From MPNP01 sp965221445 (lineage in GTDB: Bacteria; Pseudomonadota; Alphaproteobacteria; Rhodobacterales; Rhodobacteraceae), in the NCBI GenBank assembly GCA_965221445.1, contig CBDCSF010000013.1:1054001-1118000 (forward strand): a DNA stretch of 64,000 nucleotides. The letters run 5' to 3'. Under the pieces are notes generated by a model. That model saw only the letters and a list, made by a program, of their open reading frames with translations. It was not told the DNA's origin and searched no databases. Every line of letters begins with the position of its first letter. Position 1 is the first letter of the stretch. Shown here piece by piece: positions 1 through 9,265 of the stretch. The position numbers and the translations under genes were made by a program.

Positions 1-254
1 GTTAAGGTTTTCTTGTCACTCTTAAAATAGACAAAGAAACCCAAGATTATGTTCTCACAGGTGCCATATTTGACTCTTACCAATATTTCCAAAACCAACC
101 CTGGTTTTATAGATTTTCCTTCCTTTAACCCCTGTCAATTTGTCTCCTGGAAGAAAATCAGGATTCAATTGTAATTCTTCAAAAAAAAACTTCAATCTCC
201 TTTACAACTACTTCCCCAAACTTTTTTTTAAGTGGTTTTACACTTACCTCAAAA

Positions 255-746
255 TTACGTGTGTACCTTAACTCTTTCTTGTCCTTTGTGATCTTCTTCG
301 ACAGTTTCAAACTCCTTTACTACCCAGTCCATAAAATCCTTATTTGAAACTAGAACAAGAGATTCAGCAATGTCTTCTAAAGAACAAGCTACTTCTTCCA
401 ACAACTTAATATTTGTTTTGTGTAGTAGAAGAAAATTGCCGGGAAATTCATTTTGTGAAATGCTCAACTGGTCAGCGTAATCAAACAACTTATGTGACCT
501 GCTAAAAATACTGTCAGTGAGTTCGAGTATATCTGCAACCTCATTCTCATCATTAGCATCAAAATTCAAGGATGGAATTGTTTTTTTAAAACTGATTAAA
601 CGATAATTTGCCCAAAGGAGCAGTACCCATAGTAGAAACATGAGGATAGATATGATTGCCAAACCTCTTGCCTGAGATACTTTCAAGGCAATCTTTTCTA
701 TTTTTTCAAACCTGATTTGGGATTGTACTTCAGTTAATGTCGACAT
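255..746 (-). CDS. Small membrane protein of unknown function
   Basis: A 163-residue protein that I do not recognise. It has one clear hydrophobic segment at about residues 29-50, rich in Leu, Ile and Trp, flanked by a charged N-terminal stretch. The remaining 110 residues are soluble, acidic and probably helical. The likely topology is a single-pass inner-membrane protein with a C-terminal soluble domain. It reads in the same direction as the downstream-lying catabolic operon but is separated from RraA by about 240 bases, so it probably has its own promoter. No catalytic motif is visible. The first 254 bases of the window, beyond its stop codon, show no gene. Confidence 0.55.
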   Translation of the reverse strand: MSTLTEVQSQIRFEKIEKIALKVSQARGLAIISILMFLLWVLLLWANYRLISFKKTIPSLNFDANDENEVADILELTDSIFSRSHKLFDYADQLSISQNEFPGNFLLLHKTNIKLLEEVACSLEDIAESLVLVSNKDFMDWVVKEFETVEEDHKGQERVKVHT

Positions 747-986
747 AACCCGTTTCGCTAAATTGTTTATTTTCTGAAGACAACAAAGTAATATTTTTTG
801 CTGTCCATCAAAGTAGCGGTACTGAAATGAATGTGAATTGTGCCTGGATACTCCCTTGAGTACACCGTATCATTAAGTATGGCAGTAGAAGAACACAACG
901 TCTGTAGTTGTAGAAAATTCTTCAGTCAGGCTTGGTTGAATAATATCCGACCTCCGGTTTTGGATTTTATGCAGAAAGATTGATTT

Positions 987-1703
987 CTATTTCCTGATTT
1001 CACTGCCAAATTTACTCCAGCTTTCATTTAACTGGTCTATGTCTATCCCACCTTTTCGACGAGCAGCATTGATCACATAGCTTTCCCCCCGAATTAATTT
1101 TTCAATGGACGCCGGTATCTTGTCAATAATATCTCTGGGGATAACGGTGGCACCATGTTTGTCAGCATGAATCAAATCTCCTTCAACCACTTTGAGACCG
1201 AAGACTTCTACTGGTTGGCCAATATCTGCCAAATGCACAAATGCATGGCTGACCCCAATGGATCCAGCTAAAATGGGAAACCCCTTTACAAGTTCATCCA
1301 AGTCTCTGACCTGACCGTTGGTTAGGACTCCTTCGAGACCAAACCCTCTATGGATTGTGGAATTTACCTCACCCCACCAGGCTCCGTAGAGATCGGGATA
1401 ATCCAGATCCTCCATAACCAATACGGATGGTTTTATTGAATCGTTCAAATAGTGATAGTAATCCGTTCTTCTATTGTTTAGCTGTTCCTGCGTTTCTTTT
1501 GGAGGTGCCTTGGCACGTATTCTTGCTGTTAGTGCCCAACCCACAATTGCACCAGCAGACGGTTCAGTCAAAAACAGAGGTTTCTTCGTATAATTTTGAA
1601 AATTTCTTGTTCCTAAAGCTACCTCAATAGCGTTAACCATGGTCGGGGTGTCATAGCCTTTGATAATTTCTAATACCTGATTGTCCGCTATAGCTTGAGC
1701 CAT
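987..1703 (-). CDS. RraA-family protein (4-hydroxy-4-methyl-2-oxoglutarate aldolase-like)
   Basis: A 238-residue RraA/HMG-aldolase-like protein. The characteristic region runs from about residue 120 to 195: a glycine-rich stretch with TNGQVRD (the TNG.VRD motif), then a segment with VVEGDLIHADKHGATVIP, which carries the acidic residues that normally hold the divalent metal in the aldolase members. Family members cleave or decarboxylate 4-carboxy-2-oxo acids such as oxaloacetate and HMG; others (RraA proper) inhibit RNase E. The catabolic context favours an enzyme. It is the last gene of the minus-strand operon and overlaps the alpha/beta hydrolase by 16 bases, implying translational coupling. 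The true substrate cannot be read from the sequence. Confidence 0.8.
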   Translation of the reverse strand: MAQAIADNQVLEIIKGYDTPTMVNAIEVALGTRNFQNYTKKPLFLTEPSAGAIVGWALTARIRAKAPPKETQEQLNNRRTDYYHYLNDSIKPSVLVMEDLDYPDLYGAWWGEVNSTIHRGFGLEGVLTNGQVRDLDELVKGFPILAGSIGVSHAFVHLADIGQPVEVFGLKVVEGDLIHADKHGATVIPRDIIDKIPASIEKLIRGESYVINAARRKGGIDIDQLNESWSKFGSEIRK

Positions 1704-2386
1704 TCTTCCAATGCCTTGTTAAATTGATTTGTTTGTTCGATCATTACCATGTGCCCTGATTTTCTTATACCAAAAAGCTTGGCATGTGGAATTAATCCCT
1801 TCATGGCATGATGATATTCCGGGGGACAGAGTTGATCCTCTTCACCAAAAATCAGGGCAGTGGGAATATCGAGTTTACCGAGGGTAGAAGTCTGATCCGG
1901 TCTATTTATCAAGGCCTTTGACTGCTTTATGAAAACTTCAGCACCCAAATCCAAAGCCATGACCATTATGAATTTCAAGTAAAACGTTTTGTAGGGGCTG
2001 TCATAGAGATAGGCAGGTTTCATTTCGTCCCTGATCACTTTATTCAGGTTTCCTTTTCTCACCGAATCTATTCTGGCTTCCCTTATTTGGGCTATAGCAG
2101 GATTTTCAGGTAAATGATTGGTGGCGATCAAGGCTATACGGGAAACTCTCTCAGGGGCAAGCCTATACATCTCCATGGCAATAATCCCACCCATTGAATG
2201 TCCTGCCAAGGCAAAGTTTGGTGGACATGTGGCCAAGGCCTTTTCAGCGATCTCGGTAAGGTTGTCCAAGTCAGTAATTATCGGTAACAAGACATTGCGG
2301 TCCTTGAATACTCCAACTACCTGATCGTGAAATACCCGATGGTCACACATGTGCCCCGGAAGTAAAACTACAGGTCCCGAATTCAT
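1688..2386 (-). CDS. Alpha/beta-fold hydrolase
   Basis: A 232-residue alpha/beta hydrolase. Visible catalytic elements are the nucleophile elbow GHSMGG near residues 62-67, the acid in FGEEDQLCPP near residue 180, and the base in KSGHMVMIEQ near residue 210. The N-terminal VVLLPGHMCDHRVF is the usual HG/PG oxyanion strand. There is no signal peptide, so it is cytoplasmic. Its start overlaps the stop of the MetE-like gene in a 4-base ATGA junction, and its end overlaps the RraA-like gene, so it belongs to the same transcript. It probably hydrolyses an ester, lactone or C-C bond in the pathway encoded by the operon; the substrate is unknown. Confidence 0.85.
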   Translation of the reverse strand: MNSGPVVLLPGHMCDHRVFHDQVVGVFKDRNVLLPIITDLDNLTEIAEKALATCPPNFALAGHSMGGIIAMEMYRLAPERVSRIALIATNHLPENPAIAQIREARIDSVRKGNLNKVIRDEMKPAYLYDSPYKTFYLKFIMVMALDLGAEVFIKQSKALINRPDQTSTLGKLDIPTALIFGEEDQLCPPEYHHAMKGLIPHAKLFGIRKSGHMVMIEQTNQFNKALEEWLKL

Positions 2387-3504
2387 GCAATCATCTTGGC
2401 GCCCTGGACAAGACTAGCCAACTTGGAATAAGCAATCTGGGGATCAACAGCTCCAAAACCAGCAAAGGTTCCAAACCCACAATCCGAACCAGCCATAATT
2501 CTCTCCCTGGGAACAAACTCAAGAAACCTCTCAATGCGATGTTTTACAACTTCCGGGTGCTCGACAAAATTTGTTGTGGAATCGATTACCCCTGGAACCA
2601 GAACCTTGTCGTCTGGTATCTCCTCAAACCTTTCCTTGAAAATCACCCATTCATGGGCATGCCTGGGATTAGAAGTTTCAAAAAGTAGGTATTTGGCCTT
2701 CACCTTCATAAAGGTAGAAAATACTTTTTCCATGCTAATGTCACAGGTGTGAGGACCTTCATAGTTTCCCCAGCAGATATGAACCCTTACCTTGTCAGGA
2801 TTAATTCCATCAAGTGCTTCATTCAGTACAGCAACATTCTGCTCGGCAATTTCCACAAATTCATCATCAGTCAGGTCTGCAAACATCATATGTCTTGAAA
2901 GAGCTAGATCGGGACAATCCAACTGAAGCAAAAGCCCATTGTCAACTATTGTTCTATACTCCTCTTTCATCACCTGACCTAACTCATGAAGATATTTTTC
3001 CCTTGAGGAATAATATTTGTTGGGTAGAAATAGGCTGATCACTCCCGGTGAGGCTGCATTCATGAAACCTCCCTTTGCACCTGCTTCCTTGATCCCCTTG
3101 TTCAAATTGACAATATCCTTCAGAAGGTCTTCCTGTCCCTTGGATTCAATTCTTCCGACACAACAGGGGCGTGAATATTTGGGAGTGCCACCCTCAGACG
3201 CAAGCCTCTTGAGAAAGGATGGATATTGTAGTAGATCGGCTGGCGGTTGCCTTGGTGCATCACCTGCAAAACCCGAATATCGATCCTTTACATAGGTGGC
3301 ATAGGAAATTTTTGAGGTTTCTCCATCCGAAACAATATCAATTCCTGCATCAACCTGCTTTTTTACAGTCTCAATGGTAGCATTTTGCATGACCTCATCA
3401 AATTTATCCTGATCAATTTCTTCTCTCTTCTCACGAGAAAAAAGAAAATCCACTACTTCTTTGGTTCTGGGTAAGCTTCCCACATGAGTTGTAAGAATAG
3501 CCAT
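2383..3504 (-). CDS. MetE C-terminal-like (cobalamin-independent methionine synthase II family) protein
   Basis: A 373-residue UROD/MetE-like TIM-barrel protein. The N-terminus TTHVGSLPR is the hallmark of this family, and the zinc site is visible as the His-x-Cys in VHICWGNYEG near residue 240 and the late Cys in MAGSDCGFG near residue 343. It is half the length of true MetE and lacks the N-terminal folate domain, so it is unlikely to make methionine from methyltetrahydrofolate. Related short proteins act on small thiol, epoxide or methyl-group substrates. Its place between a bicupin and a hydrolase in a catabolic operon suggests a transfer or cleavage step on the imported compound, which is inference. 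Confidence 0.8.
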   Translation of the reverse strand: MAILTTHVGSLPRTKEVVDFLFSREKREEIDQDKFDEVMQNATIETVKKQVDAGIDIVSDGETSKISYATYVKDRYSGFAGDAPRQPPADLLQYPSFLKRLASEGGTPKYSRPCCVGRIESKGQEDLLKDIVNLNKGIKEAGAKGGFMNAASPGVISLFLPNKYYSSREKYLHELGQVMKEEYRTIVDNGLLLQLDCPDLALSRHMMFADLTDDEFVEIAEQNVAVLNEALDGINPDKVRVHICWGNYEGPHTCDISMEKVFSTFMKVKAKYLLFETSNPRHAHEWVIFKERFEEIPDDKVLVPGVIDSTTNFVEHPEVVKHRIERFLEFVPRERIMAGSDCGFGTFAGFGAVDPQIAYSKLASLVQGAKMIA

Positions 3505-3520
3505 ATATTTCTTTACCTAT

Positions 3521-4507
3521 TTATGCTGAAGAATTGGGTGGGAAACCCCAGGTTGAACCAGCAGGATCATCAGTTCCTCTAACTCTGAAAAGACTTGCTT
3601 CTCCAGATATCGCAGATCCTATCTTCCTTTTCCCTCCTTTGGGAAGCAGTGAAACATCACCAGGAGCCAGAATTTGCTGTGAATCCTCCCAGTGAATTTT
3701 CCAATACCCTTCAGTAACCATCAGGACTTCACTATGATCGGTTGAATAAGCTTCAGCCTTCGTATTTTGTGAAAAAAAACTGACTTCAAAACCCGGTTTG
3801 TCAACAAGCATTCCCTCGGTGGCAATTACTTGGGCCGGAGAACCATTTGAAAGCGCTACCATATCCCATTTTCTGGCGACATAGTTAGGCACAACCATTT
3901 CTGAGGAGGGTTCAATAAATTGTTGAAGCTCTCCCTCTGTAAGTATTGGCATCGGTTTAATTCCTGCGGGCAGGGATTCACCTTTATTTGAATCGTAAAG
4001 TTTGCCTGTTTCTGCCAAGATCAAACCATGATCTTTAGCTTCTTCTATTACCTGGGGTGCCCAGACAACACCACCCCCAGCATCATCACCACCAAGAATG
4101 GCCAAAAGCATACCATATTCCTGACCAATATTTTCAAACCCCCGAAAAATTCCAGTTGGAATATTGATAATATCCCCCTGTTCAAGAGTTACTTCTCCAG
4201 CAGTTCCATAGCGCCCCCAAAAAAATCTCCAACGTCCTTTCAGGACAATGAATACCTCGGCAGTATGGTGGGAATGCAAGGAATTTCTGCATTTAGGTGG
4301 TTGTCCTGCAGCCCCTATATTAAAACCAGGTGTATCTACAATGTGTACATGCTGATCTGGATTCTCTGAAACCCCACCACCAATAATTGTAAAATTTTCC
4401 TTCAGGTTTGATCCTGGAGTATGGGTGTCAATAAAAGCTGTTCGACAAGGAATGAACTCCCCATGCCTAACGGTTTTTACAGCTTGTGATTCAGAATAAA
4501 TCGTCAT
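3521..4507 (-). CDS. Bicupin-type cupin-domain protein
   Basis: About 328 residues from the preferred ATG at 4507, which avoids a long overlap with the previous gene; an upstream start at 4537 is also open. The first cupin barrel has the metal-binding motif SLHSHHTAEVFIVLKGRW followed by GDIINIPTGIFRGFEN, that is, His, His, Glu and a late Phe/His position. The second barrel at about residues 225-310 keeps the fold (SEVLMVTEGYW, PGDVSLLPKGGKRK) but has lost most metal ligands. Bicupins of this type are dioxygenases such as gentisate or homogentisate-like enzymes, or isomerases. Position in the operon supports a ring-opening or oxidation role, unproven. Confidence 0.75.
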   Translation of the reverse strand: MTIYSESQAVKTVRHGEFIPCRTAFIDTHTPGSNLKENFTIIGGGVSENPDQHVHIVDTPGFNIGAAGQPPKCRNSLHSHHTAEVFIVLKGRWRFFWGRYGTAGEVTLEQGDIINIPTGIFRGFENIGQEYGMLLAILGGDDAGGGVVWAPQVIEEAKDHGLILAETGKLYDSNKGESLPAGIKPMPILTEGELQQFIEPSSEMVVPNYVARKWDMVALSNGSPAQVIATEGMLVDKPGFEVSFFSQNTKAEAYSTDHSEVLMVTEGYWKIHWEDSQQILAPGDVSLLPKGGKRKIGSAISGEASLFRVRGTDDPAGSTWGFPPNSSA

Positions 4508-5531
4508 CATCTTCTCCATCGTTGTCGTAATCATCATCGTCGTCTTTGAGGAGGTAGCTTATATCTAGGTCATCATCCCTGTTTATTTGCTTCCAGACCG
4601 AGACATGATCAATTAGGATAAATTCTCTAAGGATACCTGCTGGACCAAACTCTGCATGAGATATACCCATAACATCAACGAATTGAGCGCTAGGTGGACC
4701 GAACAATCCGTAACCGGAATGCACTCCTCTGAGCCTCCATCTGACAGCTGATCTAGGAGGTCTTCCTTCTTCAATTTGTCCTATCCGATGGTCAATGACA
4801 AGTTCAGAATCCGGAAAAGCAGATCTTAAAGAGATCCAGAATTTCTCGGCTTCATCAATACCATGTACAGTTTTTCCCTCGCCCAATTCCAAATGACAGG
4901 CTCGATCATAAGATTTATCAACAGTAGAAATTTCACCACCAATTATGTTCCTTAAATGGTCTTCATAAATTAAACCGGGTTCAACGTCGTTCCCCTTCCC
5001 CATATAAGGTCCTGGAACTTCAACACCCAGGGGGTCATTTTCATCATCCAACGGATCCAGAAAGTGTTCCTCCCGATCATAAGGAAGACCAATTTGCTTG
5101 TACATAGCCCCTTGGTCGCGTACCAGCCACTCATCATTTATTACCCAGCCAAATTCAGGACTTTTGACCGCGTGGCAATCTGCAATGGTTCGATAGATGA
5201 TTTCTTTTTTGCTTGGATGTCCAAATCTTCCACCTCCCCTATGGGTTGCCTTGGACAAAATCCTATGGGACGAGAACCAGCTATTTTCCCCAGTCTGGGC
5301 CCAGATGACATCTTCACCCAATAAAACCCTATCTGGAAATTCAGCCAAGGTTTCCTGAGTAGCTTTAATAACATTTTCATTACCAGTAACAACACCATCT
5401 GCAGATCTTACGATAGTATCCTTGTGATAATAATTTCTTATTTTGTTTATCCCTCTTTCTTCCCAAATCTCATAAGTGATCCCTAAAATATAATCAGGAT
5501 AGGTGGTATAGGGTTGAACATTTTTGGTCAT
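4491..5531 (-). CDS. Tandem SnoaL/NTF2-fold protein with acidic C-terminal tail
   Basis: A 346-residue protein with two SnoaL-like (NTF2-fold) halves, roughly residues 10-150 and 200-315. Each half begins with a WEERGINKI/YHKDT-like or EAEKFWISL helix and ends in antiparallel strands. The last 17 or so residues are almost entirely Asp and Glu, an unusual tail that coincides with the overlap into the start of the cupin gene. SnoaL-like proteins are small-molecule isomerases, hydrolases or binding proteins. A second, single-domain SnoaL protein is encoded upstream in the same operon (8687-9226), so two members of this fold serve one pathway. Confidence 0.75.
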   Translation of the reverse strand: MTKNVQPYTTYPDYILGITYEIWEERGINKIRNYYHKDTIVRSADGVVTGNENVIKATQETLAEFPDRVLLGEDVIWAQTGENSWFSSHRILSKATHRGGGRFGHPSKKEIIYRTIADCHAVKSPEFGWVINDEWLVRDQGAMYKQIGLPYDREEHFLDPLDDENDPLGVEVPGPYMGKGNDVEPGLIYEDHLRNIIGGEISTVDKSYDRACHLELGEGKTVHGIDEAEKFWISLRSAFPDSELVIDHRIGQIEEGRPPRSAVRWRLRGVHSGYGLFGPPSAQFVDVMGISHAEFGPAGILREFILIDHVSVWKQINRDDDLDISYLLKDDDDDYDNDGEDDDDLF

Positions 5532-6550
5532 AAATTCCTCTTGTTTCTTGTAGTCGTGGAACCACGGATTATCAATTTACCTTCGATTTGAACTTGGGTG
5601 GGTTCGATTAAATTATTCTGAATTAAATTTATCAGCCCCTTAATGGTTGATTGAATCATTTGGTTCATCGGTTGCCTAACAGTAGTAAGATCGTAAGCGG
5701 GCCAGGACGACAAGGGTACGTCATCATAACCTACAACAGAAACATCTTCAGGAATTCTCAAACCAAATTCGTACCGAATTGTGTCAATCACAGAGAAGGC
5801 CATGTGGTCATTTCCGACGAAGATTGCATCAGGTAAACTGGATTTTTGTGAAAATAATTTTTTTGTAGCCTCAATTGCCTTCTTCTGTTTGTACATGCCA
5901 TCAATGATTCCAAGAGGTTTTATCCCATAATTTTTCAGTGCCTTTTTAAACCCTGATGCTCTTTCCTGACCGGTTGATGTTTCACCCCAACCCGAAATAT
6001 GTGCCAGTTTTTGATGACCTGTTGATAACAGATATTCGGTAGCCTTACATGCACCAAAAAAATTATCTGATGTTACTGAAGAAAGTGAACGGTTATCCTG
6101 TCTCCGGTTAAATAACATGATGGGAATATTTTGTGTCTTGCATCTATTCGCCAAGCTATGAGAAAGTGAAACTGAAGCAGCGATTATTCCATCAACCTGG
6201 TAATCAATCAATTCATCCACGACCTTTTGGGCATCTCTATCTGATTCATTCGAAGCAAAGAAAACAAGGACATGGTATCCTTTTTCCTGAAGAGCTCTCG
6301 AAAATTTTTCCAAGGCATCAGGGTAGAATTGGTTGTCAAGATAGCCTACGACCAATGCAATAATTCGTGACCTGCCTGTAATCAGAGACCGGGCCAGAAT
6401 ATTTGGTCTGTAATCAAGCTCATGAGCAGCCTTGCGAACTTTTTTTGCCATAACCTTTGAAACCGAAGCTCCTTCAGTAAAGGTTCTGCTAACAGCCGAT
6501 TGGCTAACTCCTGCTTTCCTAGCAACATCAAGTGAAGTTATTTTTCCCAT
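5528..6550 (-). CDS. LacI/GalR-family transcriptional regulator
   Basis: About 340 residues from the ATG at 6550, chosen because the protein then begins with the canonical LacI-family helix-turn-helix: ITSLDVARKAGVSQSAVSRT, followed by the hinge helix RPNILARSLITGRS. A longer start at 6574 adds eight residues. The periplasmic-binding-protein-like effector domain follows, with the typical segments DGIIAAS, GHQKLAHISG, PDAIFVGNDHMA and IPEDVSVVGYDDVPLSSWPAYDLTTVRQP. It lies inside the operon it probably controls. An 18-bp palindrome with a central CG, typical of LacI-family operators, overlaps the start region of the promoter ahead of the transporter genes (13882-13899). The effector is probably the imported substrate or a metabolite of it. 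Confidence 0.9.
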   Translation of the reverse strand: MGKITSLDVARKAGVSQSAVSRTFTEGASVSKVMAKKVRKAAHELDYRPNILARSLITGRSRIIALVVGYLDNQFYPDALEKFSRALQEKGYHVLVFFASNESDRDAQKVVDELIDYQVDGIIAASVSLSHSLANRCKTQNIPIMLFNRRQDNRSLSSVTSDNFFGACKATEYLLSTGHQKLAHISGWGETSTGQERASGFKKALKNYGIKPLGIIDGMYKQKKAIEATKKLFSQKSSLPDAIFVGNDHMAFSVIDTIRYEFGLRIPEDVSVVGYDDVPLSSWPAYDLTTVRQPMNQMIQSTIKGLINLIQNNLIEPTQVQIEGKLIIRGSTTTRNKRNL

Positions 6551-6581
6551 TGAATCGATATAATGTGGTGACAATCAGTTT

Positions 6582-7349
6582 CTACCCTGCCGTCCACCCT
6601 CCATCAATAACAATGTTAGTTCCAGTAATCAGAGAGGACGCATCTGAAGCAAGGAAAACCACCGCCCCCATGATATCTTCAGTCTTACCCAATCGCCCCA
6701 ATTTAATTTTTGATCTTATCCATTCTACCTTGTTTGGGTCTTTCAGAGTATCCCTTGTTAATTCTGTCTTGATAAAAGTTGGGCATATAGTATTGATCCT
6801 GATACCTTTTTCTCCCCATTCCATGGCCATGGCCTTGGTCATTCCTTCAATTGCATGCTTGGAGGCACAATATACGGTTCTATCCAAGCCACCTACCAAT
6901 CCCATTTGGCTGGAAATTTGAATAATTGAACCGCCTCCCAAGGCCTCCATTCCTCGAGCTGCTTCAACAGCGACGAAATACGCCCCCCTTGCATTAACAT
7001 TCATGACCAGGTCGTAATTCACCTCCTCAACCTCGAACGAAGCAGCATGTCGTGCCATGCCAGCCGAATTTACCAGAATATTGAAAGGGCCAAACTCCTG
7101 AAAGAAATTCCTGATTTCCTGTACGCTTGAAACATCAAGTTTATATCCCGATACCTTACATCCGCCTGAATTTAATTCCTGTACAACATTGGCTATTCTA
7201 GCAGTATTTCGGGAACCAATCATAACATTTGCACCAGCCTCTGCCAAAGCTGCTGAACAAGCCAAACCAATACCTTGGCCTCCCCCCACAACTAGGGCTT
7301 TTCGACCCTCCAACCTGAAGGAGGGAGTCTTGGGAATATTCAAGTCCAT
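6582..7349 (-). CDS. Short-chain dehydrogenase/reductase (SDR)
   Basis: A 255-residue classical SDR. Cofactor motif GGGQGIG near residues 22-28, NVNARG-type segment near 118, catalytic Ser in IIQISSQMG, and the YxxxK pair in YCASKHAIEG. The C-terminus GTNIVIDGGWTAG is standard for the family. The acidic-to-SRN segment after strand 2 (MIGSRN) suggests NADP preference, although this is only a rule of thumb. It is encoded directly after the HisD-like dehydrogenase with a gap of 19 bases and directly before the LacI-type regulator. The two dehydrogenases likely perform successive oxidations of an alcohol in the pathway. Confidence 0.92.
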   Translation of the reverse strand: MDLNIPKTPSFRLEGRKALVVGGGQGIGLACSAALAEAGANVMIGSRNTARIANVVQELNSGGCKVSGYKLDVSSVQEIRNFFQEFGPFNILVNSAGMARHAASFEVEEVNYDLVMNVNARGAYFVAVEAARGMEALGGGSIIQISSQMGLVGGLDRTVYCASKHAIEGMTKAMAMEWGEKGIRINTICPTFIKTELTRDTLKDPNKVEWIRSKIKLGRLGKTEDIMGAVVFLASDASSLITGTNIVIDGGWTAG

Positions 7350-7368
7350 TCTGGTGTCTTATCCAAAC

Positions 7369-8685
7369 TTATACAACAGAAGGTGATTTACCGTATGGTA
7401 CATTCAAACCGCCATATCTCCTTAATCTGATATTGGCTTGCTCAGCATGTCCCACAAATCCCTCTAACAGACAAAGCCTGGAACAGTACTCACCTACATA
7501 AGTTGCGGCCTCATCGTTAATTATCTTTTGGTAGCTGTGCGTTTTTAGAAATTTACCAACCCACAGACCCCCCGTATACCTTCCCGCTCCTTTCGTAGGA
7601 AGAGTATGATTTGTTCCAATTACCTTGTCACCATTTGCAACATTGGTTCGTGGGCCTAGAAACAATGCTCCGTAGGAAGTCATGTTGTCTAAAAACCAAT
7701 CATCCCTATCTGTCATCACCTGGACATGCTCGGAAGCAATTTCATTGGCCATCTGTAACATTTCTTCATAGGTATCGCAAAGGTAAACCTGACCATAATC
7801 TTGCCAGCTTGGTGAAGCTAGATTGGCAGTGGGCAGAATTTCCAGGATACGGTCTATTTCCCTCATGGTACCTTCGGCGAGTTTACGGCTGTTGGTGACC
7901 AGCACAGCTGGTGAATTTATCCCGTGTTCGGCCTGACCCAAAAGATCAGTAGCACACATTTCCGAGTCAACAGTGTCATCCGCAATGACCATGGTTTCTG
8001 TCGGGCCTGCAAACAAATCAATTCCAACTGGTCCAAAAACCTGCCGCTTGGCTTCAGCAACAAAAGCATTTCCAGGTCCAACAACCATATCTACTGGTGA
8101 AACCGTTTCTGTTCCATAGGCAAGCATTCCGATTGCCTGGGCACCACCAACAATATAGATTTCATGAGCACCACCAAAATGAATAGCGGCAATAACTGCT
8201 GGAATGAGCTTACCTTGGTAAGGTGGGGTTGTTGCGACAATTCTTGGTACACCTGCCACCGATGCTGTCACTACCGACATGTGGGCTGACGCAACCATTG
8301 GATATTTACCTCCTGGCACATAACATCCCACAGATTGAACCGGTATATTTTTGTGTCCAAGTATTACACCTGGAATAGGTTCAACTTCAATATCCTTTAA
8401 AGCATTTTTTTGTACCTTGGCAAATTCCCTAACCTGTGTTTGAGCAAATTTAATATCATGGATAACCTGGTCGGATAACTGATTGATACAATCCTGAATT
8501 TCCTCTTGGGAAAGTTTGAAGGAAGTGGGAGAGTAATTATCCAACTTTTTGGAATATTCCCTGACAACCTTATCACCACCACTCTTTATTCCATTTAAAA
8601 CCTCTGTAACAGTCTCCCTAGTTGTCTGGTCATCCTGACTCTTTTGTTCTTCAGATATTCCATCCTTTAAAATTCGAATGCTCAA
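7369..8685 (-). CDS. HisD-family NAD-dependent dehydrogenase (catabolic paralogue)
   Basis: A 438-residue member of the histidinol dehydrogenase family. I chose the TTG at 8685, two bases past the stop of the SnoaL gene, because the product then starts like other HisD proteins and has the usual length; an in-frame ATG at 8772 would overlap the previous gene by 86 bases. Family motifs are clear: GCYVPGGKYPM, a glycine-rich VVGPGNAFVAEAKR, GIDLFAGPTET, the LLGQAEHG zinc/catalytic segment, and the late SYQKI region carrying a conserved His. No other histidine biosynthesis gene is present. In catabolic operons this family includes enzymes such as the sulfopropanediol dehydrogenase HpsN, so a hydroxyl oxidation of an imported polar compound is the better guess. 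Confidence 0.85.
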   Translation of the reverse strand: MSIRILKDGISEEQKSQDDQTTRETVTEVLNGIKSGGDKVVREYSKKLDNYSPTSFKLSQEEIQDCINQLSDQVIHDIKFAQTQVREFAKVQKNALKDIEVEPIPGVILGHKNIPVQSVGCYVPGGKYPMVASAHMSVVTASVAGVPRIVATTPPYQGKLIPAVIAAIHFGGAHEIYIVGGAQAIGMLAYGTETVSPVDMVVGPGNAFVAEAKRQVFGPVGIDLFAGPTETMVIADDTVDSEMCATDLLGQAEHGINSPAVLVTNSRKLAEGTMREIDRILEILPTANLASPSWQDYGQVYLCDTYEEMLQMANEIASEHVQVMTDRDDWFLDNMTSYGALFLGPRTNVANGDKVIGTNHTLPTKGAGRYTGGLWVGKFLKTHSYQKIINDEAATYVGEYCSRLCLLEGFVGHAEQANIRLRRYGGLNVPYGKSPSVV

Positions 8686-8686
8686 T

Positions 8687-9226
8687 TCAATTTTCCTTCC
8701 CTTTTGGTATTGGTGGAGTTCTTTTTCCCGTGTCAAACTCCTCCCAAGCCTCACCATTAAATATATCAACACCGATTTGCTTCAGGACAAATGGGAAATC
8801 TACCATAACCCAATTATCCACAATTTTATTATTCTCAACTTTCCAAAAATCCATGTATCTGATTTCAACTTTTTTACCAGTTGGGTCGATACCCATGAAG
8901 GTCCCCGAGTGGATTGCTTCCTGGCGACCGAAAGCTGCACCCCATTCACCCATGAACAAGCGAGCTTCATCAATACAGACTTTATCTGAAAAGGCCGCTT
9001 GAAATGGTTTCTGCCAGTTCTCCTGAAACTCCTTCAAGCCATTCTTTGTTCCACAACCATAGTTTCCCATCCATCGGAATCCATCAGCAAAAAATTCACC
9101 TATATCTTCAATACGATGATCATTCAAACCATCAACCATTTGCTCAATGACCGCTTTGGTTTGCCGTGTCTTGGACAAGTCGGTATCCCTTGTCAATACA
9201 GCTTGTTCTGGACGTTTACTTAACAA
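8687..9226 (-). CDS. SnoaL/NTF2-fold protein
   Basis: A 179-residue single-domain SnoaL-like protein. The pattern IEQMVDGLNDHRIEDIGEFFADGFRWMGNYG, then a conserved helix FQENWQKPFQAAF, and strands ending in RYMDFWKVENNKIVDNWVMVDFP, is typical of polyketide-cyclase/ester-cyclase-like members. It probably binds or isomerises a small pathway intermediate. It sits between the ABC permeases and the HisD-like gene; its stop codon lies two bases before the TTG start of that gene. I cannot assign a substrate. Confidence 0.75.
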   Translation of the reverse strand: MLSKRPEQAVLTRDTDLSKTRQTKAVIEQMVDGLNDHRIEDIGEFFADGFRWMGNYGCGTKNGLKEFQENWQKPFQAAFSDKVCIDEARLFMGEWGAAFGRQEAIHSGTFMGIDPTGKKVEIRYMDFWKVENNKIVDNWVMVDFPFVLKQIGVDIFNGEAWEEFDTGKRTPPIPKGKEN

Positions 9227-9265
9227 GGTTCTCTCTGTATATTAATGAAATCAATTGGAACCTTG

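Noticed and set aside
7369..8685. Histidine biosynthesis role for the HisD-family gene
   Set aside because: No other his genes are present and it is embedded in a catabolic operon; the family has catabolic members.
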